A stretch of 64,000 bases of DNA from JACKII01 sp965222315 (GTDB lineage Bacteria > Pseudomonadota > Alphaproteobacteria > Bin95): contig OZ244951.1 of NCBI GenBank assembly GCA_965222315.1, positions 5,093,466-5,157,465 on the forward strand, read 5' to 3'. A program made the position numbers and the translations under genes. The notes under the pieces were generated by a model. It ran no database searches, was not told where the DNA came from, and was given only the letters and a program-made list of their open reading frames with translations. Numbering within the stretch: position 1 is the first letter of the stretch; each line of letters starts with the position of its first letter. Shown here one piece after another: positions 57,628 to 64,000 of the stretch.

Positions 57628-58503
57628 ATGTCCGATTCCATATTGCCAGTGATGATTGACGGAATATCTTCCATTGCGGACCGGTACGATGGGTACCTGG
57701 TTGATCTTTGGGGGTGTGTCCACAATGGCATAGAGCCATACCCGGAAGCAGTAGATGCCCTGCTGCATCTGTCCCGCATGGGGAAAAAGATCAACTTGTT
57801 GTCGAATGGGCCAAGGCGAGGTGTTGATCTGATTGCGCGCTTGGATGAAATGGGCGTGCCGCGGGAGGCCTATCACCATGTGATGTCTTCGGGAGAAGCC
57901 GCCTGGCAGGCCTTTTCCGCCCGTTCCGATGAATTCCACCGGCAGTTGGGCAGGCGCTGTTACCACCTTGGGCCAAGCCGGGACGCCAGTGTTTTTGCCG
58001 GGAATGGCCTGGAGCACGTACTGGACCTGTCGGCAGCTGATTTTGTGCTCAACACCGGACCGACGGACTTCAGTCACAAGATAGGCGATTACGAGGAAGT
58101 ATTGCGGGAGGCATTGGAGAATGACCTGCCGATGGTCTGTGCAAATCCGGATCTCGTAGTCCACATTGGCGATGATCTCGTTATCTGTGCAGGCTTGATA
58201 GCCCAGCGGTATGAAGAATTAGGCGGTAAGATTGCATATCACGGAAAGCCATACCCATCTGTATATGAGCGTTGCTATGAATTCTTGGTTGATATTCCGA
58301 AGAACAGGATTTTAGCCATTGGTGATGGCTTGAGAACTGATGTGTTAGGAGCCGCAAATCAAAGAGTTTCGAGTTTGTTTCTCACCCAAGGCATACATGT
58401 TGACGAATTAGGCAGCCGGATGAATGATCCGCAAGCGATTCGCGATTTAGCGATACGCATTGCTGCGGTTCCGTCTTTTGCTACCGCACGCTTGTCCTGG
58501 TAA
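57628..58503 (+). CDS. HAD superfamily phosphatase, subclass IIA (TIGR01459-like)
   Basis: 291 residues from ATG 57628; a TTG at 57610 is possible. 'DGYLVDLWGCVHNGIEPYPEAVDALLHL' is the HAD motif I in its 'D-x-W-G' form found in this subfamily. 'INLLSNGPRRG' is motif II with Ser-Asn, and 'ILAIGDGLRTDVLGAANQRVSSLFLTQGIH' is motif IV. It probably hydrolyses a small phosphorylated metabolite; specificity unknown. From about 58150 the coding text becomes clearly more AT-rich than its neighbours. It follows pyrD by 24 bases. Confidence 0.88.
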   Translation: MSDSILPVMIDGISSIADRYDGYLVDLWGCVHNGIEPYPEAVDALLHLSRMGKKINLLSNGPRRGVDLIARLDEMGVPREAYHHVMSSGEAAWQAFSARSDEFHRQLGRRCYHLGPSRDASVFAGNGLEHVLDLSAADFVLNTGPTDFSHKIGDYEEVLREALENDLPMVCANPDLVVHIGDDLVICAGLIAQRYEELGGKIAYHGKPYPSVYERCYEFLVDIPKNRILAIGDGLRTDVLGAANQRVSSLFLTQGIHVDELGSRMNDPQAIRDLAIRIAAVPSFATARLSW

Positions 58504-58739
58504 ATCGCTAGCTTTCTATCATCTACTTTTCCAGCCTAATCAATTTTCTAGGAAAAGCTGTTCGTTTCTGCCGTATGCGTCGGGCGGACTGGGTGATGGG
58601 AGCCGCGAAGCGGAGGGAAACACAAGGTTCGTATGCCATTTAGGGTTGACCCATACAATTGTATTCTGTAACCAGCTTCTGGATGTTGAGCTTGTGCTTC
58701 CGGGAAGCATGAACTCGTAGCTGGTCAAGGACGACAGAA
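58504..58739 (+). other. 236-base AT-rich gap with possible promoter
   Basis: No convincing gene. TTGACC occurs at 58646-58651 with a weak TGTAAC 15 bases later; the fit is poor. The segment between 58504 and 58560 is AT-rich and 'GGAAAAGCTG' style sequence gives no hairpin with a T-run. In many relatives the praR gene is preceded by lnt; here it is preceded by the HAD gene instead. Confidence 0.4.
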
Positions 58740-59210
58740 ATGGTGTTAACGGTGGCTCCAGAGCGGAAAAAACAACGGAAAACGCGCGGCAAACCGAACA
58801 ATATCGATATCCATGTCGGTAATCGGGTTCGTCAGCGACGGACGTTGTTGGGGCTCAGCCAGGAAAAGCTTGCGGGGTCTTTGGATCTGACCTTTCAGCA
58901 AGTGCAGAAGTACGAAAGAGGCGCGAACCGCATTGGGGCCGGGCGTCTCTTCCAGTTGGCGCGGGCATTGGAAGTGCCGGTAACTTACTTCTTCGACGAT
59001 CTTGACGAGGAAACTGGCAACGGATCGTCCACGGCGCAGTCGCCGGCGGCAACATATCAGCCCGACCCGATGAACCAGCGGGAGACATTGCTGTTGGTGC
59101 GGGCGTATTATTCGATCCCTGACCCATCAGTCAGGCGCCGCATGCTCGAATTGATGCGCTCTATGGGCGTGTGCGAGTCGGAAGTCCCGGAGACTTCCGA
59201 CGCCATTTAG
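58740..59210 (+). CDS. PraR-like helix-turn-helix transcriptional regulator
   Basis: 156 residues, ATG 58740 after AAGGACG. 'NNIDIHVGNRVRQRRTLLGLSQEKLAGSLDLTFQQVQKYERGANRIGAGRLFQLARALEVPVTYFFDDLDEE' is an XRE-type helix-turn-helix close to PraR (R00410-like) of rhizobia, a regulator of attachment and quorum genes that sits just upstream of metK in those genomes. The C-terminal 'LLLVRAYYSIPDPSVRRRMLELMRSMG' is a second conserved block. It binds DNA as a dimer; targets here are unknown. Confidence 0.88.
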   Translation: MVLTVAPERKKQRKTRGKPNNIDIHVGNRVRQRRTLLGLSQEKLAGSLDLTFQQVQKYERGANRIGAGRLFQLARALEVPVTYFFDDLDEETGNGSSTAQSPAATYQPDPMNQRETLLLVRAYYSIPDPSVRRRMLELMRSMGVCESEVPETSDAI

Positions 59211-59267
59211 GCGGCTTCGTCACCCCTGATCAATGCTTGACGCCAGGCTGATGCGTCGGCTCGTCCC

Positions 59268-59298
59268 TTGACGATGCCGGCTCGCTCTGGGGTATGCA
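59268..59298 (+). promoter_or_regulatory. Weak promoter candidate upstream of metK
   Basis: TTGACG (59268-59273) and TATGCA (59293-59298) lie 19 bases apart, a loose sigma70 match. The 167-base gap between the PraR-like stop and the metK start has no T-rich hairpin and no motif I recognise as a SAM-binding riboswitch. Confidence 0.25.
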
Positions 59299-59377
59299 TC
59301 ATTGACTATCGATTAATGAACACGGGGCGGTGGCGGTAGTGCTAGCGTCTCTGACGGTTCAGATGAAGGGAAAGCCA

Positions 59378-60559
59378 GTGAGTCTCTCAGATTATATTTT
59401 CACCAGTGAATCTGTGTCGGAAGGTCACCCGGATAAAATTTGTGATCGGGTGTCGGATGCCATCGTCGATGCGTACCTTTCGACTGACCAGGCAGACATC
59501 GTTCGTTGCGGTGTAGAAACACTTGTGACCACAAACTTCGTTTGCATTGCAGGCGAAACACGCGGACCCGAAAGTGTCGATCACGCATTGATGGAGAAGC
59601 TGGCTCGCGAAGCAATTCGCGATATCGGTTACGAACAGGAGAACTTTCATTGGAAGAATGCGGAAGTTCTGGTGAAGGTGCACAGCCAATCGGCCGACAT
59701 CGCACAAGGCGTCGATTCAGGCGGTAACAAGGATGAAGGCGCTGGCGACCAGGGTTTGATGTTCGGTTATGCATGCAATGAAACCGAAGAATTGATGCCT
59801 GCGCCGATCCACTTCAGCCATCAGGTGCTCCGCCGGATGGCGGAAGACCGGAAGTCTGGGGTGGTCAAGGGCCTGGGCCCGGACAGCAAAAGCCAATTCA
59901 CGCTTCAGTATCGTAACGGCAAGCCCGTGGGTGCGACGTCTATTGTTGTCTCTACGCAACACGATGAGGGCATAAGCACGGAGGAAGTGCGTGAGATTGT
60001 CAGGCCTTACGTCATGAGCGTGTTGCCTGACGAAAGCTGGATGTGCCCGGAGGACGAGTTCTACGTTAACCCGACTGGCCGGTTCGTCATCGGTGGGCCG
60101 GACAGCGACGCCGGGTTAACGGGGCGTAAGATCATCGTCGATACCTATGGTGGCGCATCCCCGCATGGCGGTGGTGCCTTCAGCGGCAAAGATCCTTCCA
60201 AGGTGGACCGGTCGGCGGCCTATGCAACACGTTACCTGGCGAAGAATGTCATCGCCGCGGGGCTGGCTGATAAGTGCACCATCCAGGTCGCTTATGCGAT
60301 TGGCGTATCGAAGCCGCTTTCGGTTCATGTCGATGCTTATGGCACGATGAAAGGTGGCGTAACCGAGGCGCGTTTGGAAGAGGTCCTGCCGACCTTGATG
60401 GACCTGTCGCCCCGGGGTATCCGGCAACACCTGCAATTGAACCGGCCGATCTATGTGCCGACGTCCTCCTATGGCCATTTTGGCCGGAAGCCGACAGACC
60501 AAGGTCACTTCACATGGGAAAAGACCGATCTGGTCGACGCCTTGAAGAAGGCGGTGTAG
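59378..60559 (+). CDS. metK: S-adenosylmethionine synthetase
   Basis: 393 residues from GTG 59378, which has AAGGGA just upstream; starts at 59363 and 59330 would add residues that the family lacks. 'DYIFTSESVSEGHPDKICDRVSDAIVDAYL' is the N-terminal signature with the ATP-binding His, 'GAGDQGLMFGYACNETEELMPAPI' is the Gly-Asp-Gln-Gly loop and 'GGGAFSGKDPSKVDRSAAYATRYLAKNVI' the lysine-rich catalytic loop. It makes SAM from methionine and ATP. The trmB start lies inside its last 46 bases. Confidence 0.97.
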   Translation: MSLSDYIFTSESVSEGHPDKICDRVSDAIVDAYLSTDQADIVRCGVETLVTTNFVCIAGETRGPESVDHALMEKLAREAIRDIGYEQENFHWKNAEVLVKVHSQSADIAQGVDSGGNKDEGAGDQGLMFGYACNETEELMPAPIHFSHQVLRRMAEDRKSGVVKGLGPDSKSQFTLQYRNGKPVGATSIVVSTQHDEGISTEEVREIVRPYVMSVLPDESWMCPEDEFYVNPTGRFVIGGPDSDAGLTGRKIIVDTYGGASPHGGGAFSGKDPSKVDRSAAYATRYLAKNVIAAGLADKCTIQVAYAIGVSKPLSVHVDAYGTMKGGVTEARLEEVLPTLMDLSPRGIRQHLQLNRPIYVPTSSYGHFGRKPTDQGHFTWEKTDLVDALKKAV

Positions 60560-61254
60560 CCGAAGGCGGCACATCTGGCGCGGAGAGGGTTCTTTTTGGC
60601 CGCCGCTTTGGGCGGCCAATGCGCGATACCCGCAGAAAAGCACTTGAGACCTTCCTGCCGGAAATCTCAATTGACTTGCCGCCAACCGGGATGCTGGAGC
60701 CACGGGCGTTATTTGGCGACAGCATCTCGGAGGTGTGGCTGGAAATTGGCGCCGGGAATGGCGAGCACGCTGTTTGGCAGGCGGCGCGAAATCCGTGTGT
60801 CGGGTTGGTCGCGGTAGAGCCATATATGAATGGCGTCGGTAGCCTCGTTGCAGAAACGCAAGAGCAGGGGTTGAAGAATGTCCGGGTTCTCGCTGATGAC
60901 GCGCGATTGTTGCTTGATCGGTTAGAGCGCGCTTCCATCAACAGGGCGTTCATCTTGTTCCCGGACCCCTGGCCGAAGCGGCGTCATTGGCGACGACGGA
61001 TCATCTGCCCGGCCGTGTTGGATCAATTGGCGGCTGTGATGCCTTCGGGCGCCGAATTGCGCGTCGGCACGGATCATCCGGAATATCTTGTCTGGATGCT
61101 GCGGATCCTTCGCTCCCATCCACAATTTTGTTGGCAGCCGGCGGGAGCTGATGATTGGCGGAAGCGTCCGGAAGATTGGCCGGAAACACGGTTTGAGGAA
61201 AAAGGCTGGGCTGCTGGCCGGGCATCGACCTATCTTTCGCTGCGGCGTGTTTGA
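60514..61254 (+). CDS. trmB: tRNA (guanine-N7-)-methyltransferase
   Basis: 246 residues from ATG 60514. 'RVLFGRRFGRPMRDTRRKALETFLPE' is the N-terminal block of TrmB, 'EVWLEIGAGNGEHAVWQA' is the SAM-binding loop, 'AFILFPDPWPKRRHWRRRIICPAVLDQL' is the family hallmark and 'GTDHPEYLVWMLRIL' the tRNA-binding end. It makes m7G46 in tRNA. I prefer 60514 because starting at ATG 60619 would remove the LFGRRxGRP block; the chosen start overlaps metK by 46 bases, with AAGG nine bases upstream. A terminator follows. Confidence 0.92.
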   Translation: MGKDRSGRRLEEGGVAEGGTSGAERVLFGRRFGRPMRDTRRKALETFLPEISIDLPPTGMLEPRALFGDSISEVWLEIGAGNGEHAVWQAARNPCVGLVAVEPYMNGVGSLVAETQEQGLKNVRVLADDARLLLDRLERASINRAFILFPDPWPKRRHWRRRIICPAVLDQLAAVMPSGAELRVGTDHPEYLVWMLRILRSHPQFCWQPAGADDWRKRPEDWPETRFEEKGWAAGRASTYLSLRRV

Positions 61255-61347
61255 GATTGGCGTTTCCGGTTGATGTTTTCACTCATCCGAGCTATGTAAG
61301 GGGCAGTTGGCCTTGGTTGGTCAGCGCTCTCTGTAGAAATTGTCAGA

Positions 61348-61377
61348 GGGTGGGCTTTAGCGAGCCCGCCCCTTTTT
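61348..61377 (+). terminator. Intrinsic terminator between trmB and rimP
   Basis: GGGTGGGCT (61348-61356) pairs with AGCCCGCCC (61363-61371) with one G-U pair, a 6-base loop, and C followed by TTTTT (61373-61377). It separates trmB from the rimP-nusA operon; the 63 bases between it and rimP may carry a promoter or leader. Confidence 0.8.
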
Positions 61378-61440
61378 GTTTAGAAGCCGCTGAAATCGTT
61401 GTTGTCTCAGTGGCCGCCAACCGGATCGCCTGGAGGATAG

Positions 61441-61956
61441 GTGCCTACACTCGTTGATCGCATCGGGGAAATTGTTACACCGCAGATTGAATCTCTGGGA
61501 CTAGCCGTGGTGCGCATCAAGCTGTTTGGCGGGCGCCGGCAAGTGTTGCAAATTATGATCGAGCGGGCGGACGGCAGCGACGTGAATGTCGAGGAGTGTG
61601 CGTCGGCAAGTAGGGTGGTTTCGCCATTGCTCGACGTGTACGATCCACTTTCCGATGCCTACCAGCTGGAAGTTTCTTCGCCCGGAATTGACCGCCCGCT
61701 GACGCGGCCTGCCGACTTTGAGCGGTATGCGGGATTTTTGACGAAGGTTGAGTTGTACGAGTCTGTTGATGGCCGGAAACGGTTCCGTGGCGTGTTGCTG
61801 GGGCTTTCAGAGGATGGCCAGGTGCGGCTGGATGTCGATGGCACGCAATTACAATGGCCGATGGACCTGATTAGCGGCGCGAAGCTGGTCCTTACCGATG
61901 AGTTGATCGCAGCGCACGAAGAAGCCGCCTCAGACGCGGCTGCGCTGGTACAGTAG
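61441..61956 (+). CDS. rimP: Ribosome maturation factor RimP
   Basis: 171 residues from GTG 61441 with GGAGGA nine bases upstream. 'IESLGLAVVRIKLFGGRRQVLQIMIERADGSDVNVEECASASRVVSPLLDVYDPLSDAYQLEVSSPGIDRPLTRPADFERYAG' is the RimP N-terminal domain with the 'LEVSSPGIDRPL' signature, and the Sm-like C-terminal domain follows. It helps mature the 30S subunit. It is the first gene of the rimP-nusA-ylxR operon, and nusA starts 14 bases after its stop. Confidence 0.96.
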   Translation: MPTLVDRIGEIVTPQIESLGLAVVRIKLFGGRRQVLQIMIERADGSDVNVEECASASRVVSPLLDVYDPLSDAYQLEVSSPGIDRPLTRPADFERYAGFLTKVELYESVDGRKRFRGVLLGLSEDGQVRLDVDGTQLQWPMDLISGAKLVLTDELIAAHEEAASDAAALVQ

Positions 61957-61970
61957 GAGCGAGGCGAGGG

Positions 61971-63593
61971 ATGGTACAGATCCTGGGTGCGGAACTGCTG
62001 CAGGTTGCAGATGCGGCGGCCCGTGAGAAAGGAATAGACCGGGAAGAGGTGTTGGATGCCATGGAGCAGGCAATTCAACGGGCCGGCCGGTTCAAGTATG
62101 GGCTGGAGCATGACATTCGTGCCGAGGTTGACCGCAAGACCGGTGACATTCGCCTGACCCGCTTCCGTGAAGTGGTCGAGGATGACGCGGAAATCGAGAA
62201 CGAAGCAGCGCAAATTCCCGTAACGGCTGCTAAGCGCTTCAAGGATGACGCGGTGGTCGGCGAGTTCCTGATGGACCGACTGCCTCCGGTGGACTTCGGC
62301 CGTATTGCTGCGCAGACCGCCAAACAGGTCATTGTGCAGAAAGTGCGCGAAGCCGAACGTTCCCGGCAGTACGATGAGTTTAAGGATCGTGTCGGCGAAA
62401 TCGTCAACGGTACCGTAAAGCGGGTCGAGTTCGGCAATGTTATTGTCGATCTGGGTCGGGCAGAAGCGATCTTGCGCCGTGACGAGATCATTCCTCGGGA
62501 GCATTTCCGGCGGAACGACCGGGTTCGCGCGTTGATTTATGACGTTCGTGAAGAAAGCCGCGGGCCACAGATTTTCCTATCCCGGACCAAGCCGGATTTC
62601 GTGCGCCGCCTCTTCGCGCAGGAAGTGCCGGAGGTCTATGACGGCATCATTGAAATACGTAGCGCAGCGCGTGACCCCGGCAGCCGGGCAAAAATCGCTG
62701 TTATCTCCAATGACTCATCCATCGATCCGGTGGGCGCCTGCGTTGGCATGCGTGGCAGCCGTGTTCATGCGGTCGTCAACGAGTTGCAGGGCGAGCGGAT
62801 CGATATCATCCCTTGGGCGGAAGACCCGGCAACCTTCATCGTCAACGCGCTGGCGCCGGCAGAAGCGGCAAAGGTCGTGATTGATGAAGATGACAATCGG
62901 ATCGAGGTGATCGTTCCGGATGATCAGCTGAGTTTGGCAATTGGTCGCCGCGGACAGAATGTGCGCCTCGCCAGTCAGTTGACGGGCTGGTCCATCGACA
63001 TCATGACTGAGGAGCAGGAATCGGAGCGCCGTCAGGAAGAGATACGGCTACGCACTCAGGAGTTTATCGACAGTCTCGACGTTGACGATGTGATCGCTCA
63101 CCTGTTGGTGGCCGAAGGGTTCGCTGGCGTCGAAGATGTTGCGTTCTCCGAGCTGGAAGAACTCATGACTATCGAAGGCTTTGACGAGGAAATCGCCGAA
63201 GAGCTTCGCCGACGGGCGCAGGATTTCGTCCTGTCCGAGCAGGAGCGGATGAATGCACGGCTCGAGGAGCTGGGCATGACGGAGGCGTTGTACGAAACCG
63301 AGGGCCTCTCGCTTTCGGCGCTGGTTCGGCTTGCGGAGGCTGGTGTCGTGGAGGCCGACGACCTGGCCGACCTGTCTAGCGACGAACTTCGCTACATTCT
63401 CAATTCGGAAACAGAAACAGCGACGGTCGATCAGATTGCGGCACTAGGTGAAGCCGAGCTGCGGCAAGGCATCGACAATAGCCCAATGGAAGCAGAGGTG
63501 GCAGACGCCATCATTATGGCAGCACGCGCGCACTGGTTCGAGGATGAGGCGGATGCCGCCGATGCCGCCGAACCTGAGCAAGCGGCAGAGTAG
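61971..63593 (+). CDS. nusA: Transcription termination/antitermination protein NusA
   Basis: 540 residues. N-terminal RNA-polymerase-binding domain to about residue 130, the S1 domain ('GEIVNGTVKRVEFGNVIVDLGRAEAILRRDEIIPREHFRRNDRVRALIYDV'), KH1 and KH2 ('GMRGSRVHAVVNELQGERIDIIPW', 'AIGRRGQNVRLASQLTGWSIDIM'), then acidic C-terminal repeats with helix-hairpin-helix units ('LMTIEGFDEEIAEELRRRAQDF', 'DLADLSSDELRYIL'). It controls pausing and Rho-dependent and intrinsic termination and antitermination, which bears on the hairpin-rich phage operon in this genome. ylxR follows 31 bases later. Confidence 0.98.
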   Translation: MVQILGAELLQVADAAAREKGIDREEVLDAMEQAIQRAGRFKYGLEHDIRAEVDRKTGDIRLTRFREVVEDDAEIENEAAQIPVTAAKRFKDDAVVGEFLMDRLPPVDFGRIAAQTAKQVIVQKVREAERSRQYDEFKDRVGEIVNGTVKRVEFGNVIVDLGRAEAILRRDEIIPREHFRRNDRVRALIYDVREESRGPQIFLSRTKPDFVRRLFAQEVPEVYDGIIEIRSAARDPGSRAKIAVISNDSSIDPVGACVGMRGSRVHAVVNELQGERIDIIPWAEDPATFIVNALAPAEAAKVVIDEDDNRIEVIVPDDQLSLAIGRRGQNVRLASQLTGWSIDIMTEEQESERRQEEIRLRTQEFIDSLDVDDVIAHLLVAEGFAGVEDVAFSELEELMTIEGFDEEIAEELRRRAQDFVLSEQERMNARLEELGMTEALYETEGLSLSALVRLAEAGVVEADDLADLSSDELRYILNSETETATVDQIAALGEAELRQGIDNSPMEAEVADAIIMAARAHWFEDEADAADAAEPEQAAE

Positions 63594-63624
63594 GGGCGGT
63601 GCTTTGCCGAGCGATATTCAAGCC

Positions 63625-64000
63625 ATGCCCGCACAGGCGAGCCATGTAACTCCAGCGCCAACGTCTGAAGAACGGCTTCCCCGCCGTTGTATAGCGACCC
63701 GGCAGCGCCAGCACCGCAACGGCATGTTGCGTTTTGTGCTCGGGCCGGAAGACGTTGTCGTTCCCGATCTGGAAGAAAAACTTCCTGGCCGCGGATTGTG
63801 GGTCGGCGCTGAAAAGCACGCATTGGAAAAAGCCGTATCCGCCAATCTTTTCGCGCGCGCTGCAAAGGCGCCGGCGGTTGTGCCGCCTGACTTGGTGGCG
63901 ACAGTGACTGACTTGGTGCGCAAGCGGTGCCTGATGTGGATCGGGTTGGCCCGGGGCGCCAGCAAACTTCGGCTCGGTGATTTTCAGGTCCAGGATGCCC
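63625..64000 (+). CDS. ylxR: YlxR/DUF448 RNA-binding protein, 3' truncated by window
   Basis: The frame runs off the window end. 'RLPRRCIATRQRQHRNGMLRFVLGPEDVVVPDLEEKLPGRGLWVGAEKHALEKAVSANLFARAAKAPAVVPPDLVATVTDLVRKRCLMWIGLARGASKL' contains the YlxR signature: 'RRCIATR', 'LRFVLGPE', 'PGRGLWV'. The segment after 'RKRCLMWIGLARGA' is where alphaproteobacterial proteins continue into an L7Ae-like domain, so a two-domain YlxR-L7Ae protein is likely. I use ATG 63625; TTG 63604 would add seven residues. It belongs to the rimP-nusA operon, usually followed by infB. Confidence 0.9.
   Translation, partial: MPAQASHVTPAPTSEERLPRRCIATRQRQHRNGMLRFVLGPEDVVVPDLEEKLPGRGLWVGAEKHALEKAVSANLFARAAKAPAVVPPDLVATVTDLVRKRCLMWIGLARGASKLRLGDFQVQDA

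Noticed and set aside
59211..59377. Possible SAM-sensing riboswitch before metK
   Set aside because: No known SAM-type consensus or stable paired leader is visible, and the leader has no terminator-like hairpin.

Overview
The window looks like part of an alphaproteobacterial chromosome, probably from the Rhodospirillales or a nearby order. The grounds are roughly 60% GC, the praR-like/metK/trmB/rimP/nusA/ylxR order at the right end, a DUF4170 gene, a fused indolepyruvate:ferredoxin oxidoreductase, and a PEP-CTERM protein. No tRNA, rRNA, CRISPR array, transposase or integrase was seen.

Layout. 1-5.2 kb: end of a luciferase-like monooxygenase, an MFS carrier, and selA-selB for selenocysteine incorporation. 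5.2-22.4 kb: a catabolic region rich in amide, ureide and hydantoin enzymes. It holds an SDR, hyuA/hyuB, TetR plus MFS, two N-carbamoyl-D-amino-acid-hydrolase-like nitrilases, a D-threonine-aldolase-like PLP enzyme, a two-subunit CoA transferase, another MFS carrier, an amidase and a PuuE-like polysaccharide deacetylase. Four long palindromic repeats of two families lie between these genes and none were seen in the rest of the window. 22.5-41.6 kb: housekeeping and mixed genes, including a DUF2786-like protein, CinA-type amidase, three glycosyltransferases, secA, an M17 aminopeptidase, thrS, infC, the indolepyruvate oxidoreductase, an LLM oxidoreductase, DUF4170 and a 2OG-Fe(II) oxygenase.

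41.6-56.5 kb: the most interesting part. A divergent S24/LexA-type repressor is followed by two small genes, then a strong promoter-like element with paired 10-bp direct repeats and an immediate hairpin. After that comes a co-directional series of virion genes in T7-like late order: small head gene, portal, Bbp19-like protein, scaffold, capsid, small post-capsid protein, terminator, tail tube A, tail tube B, gp14-like protein, tail fibre with an SGNH esterase, membrane/lysis genes, putative TerS, TerL, and a SleB-like hydrolase. I see no integrase, replication, recombination or RNA polymerase gene, no tRNA at the borders, and no disrupted frame. This fits either a domesticated particle cluster (a podovirus-type gene transfer agent would be new) or a prophage reduced to its late module.

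56.5-64 kb: core chromosome resumes with pyrD, a HAD phosphatase, a PraR-like regulator, metK, trmB, rimP, nusA and the start of ylxR.
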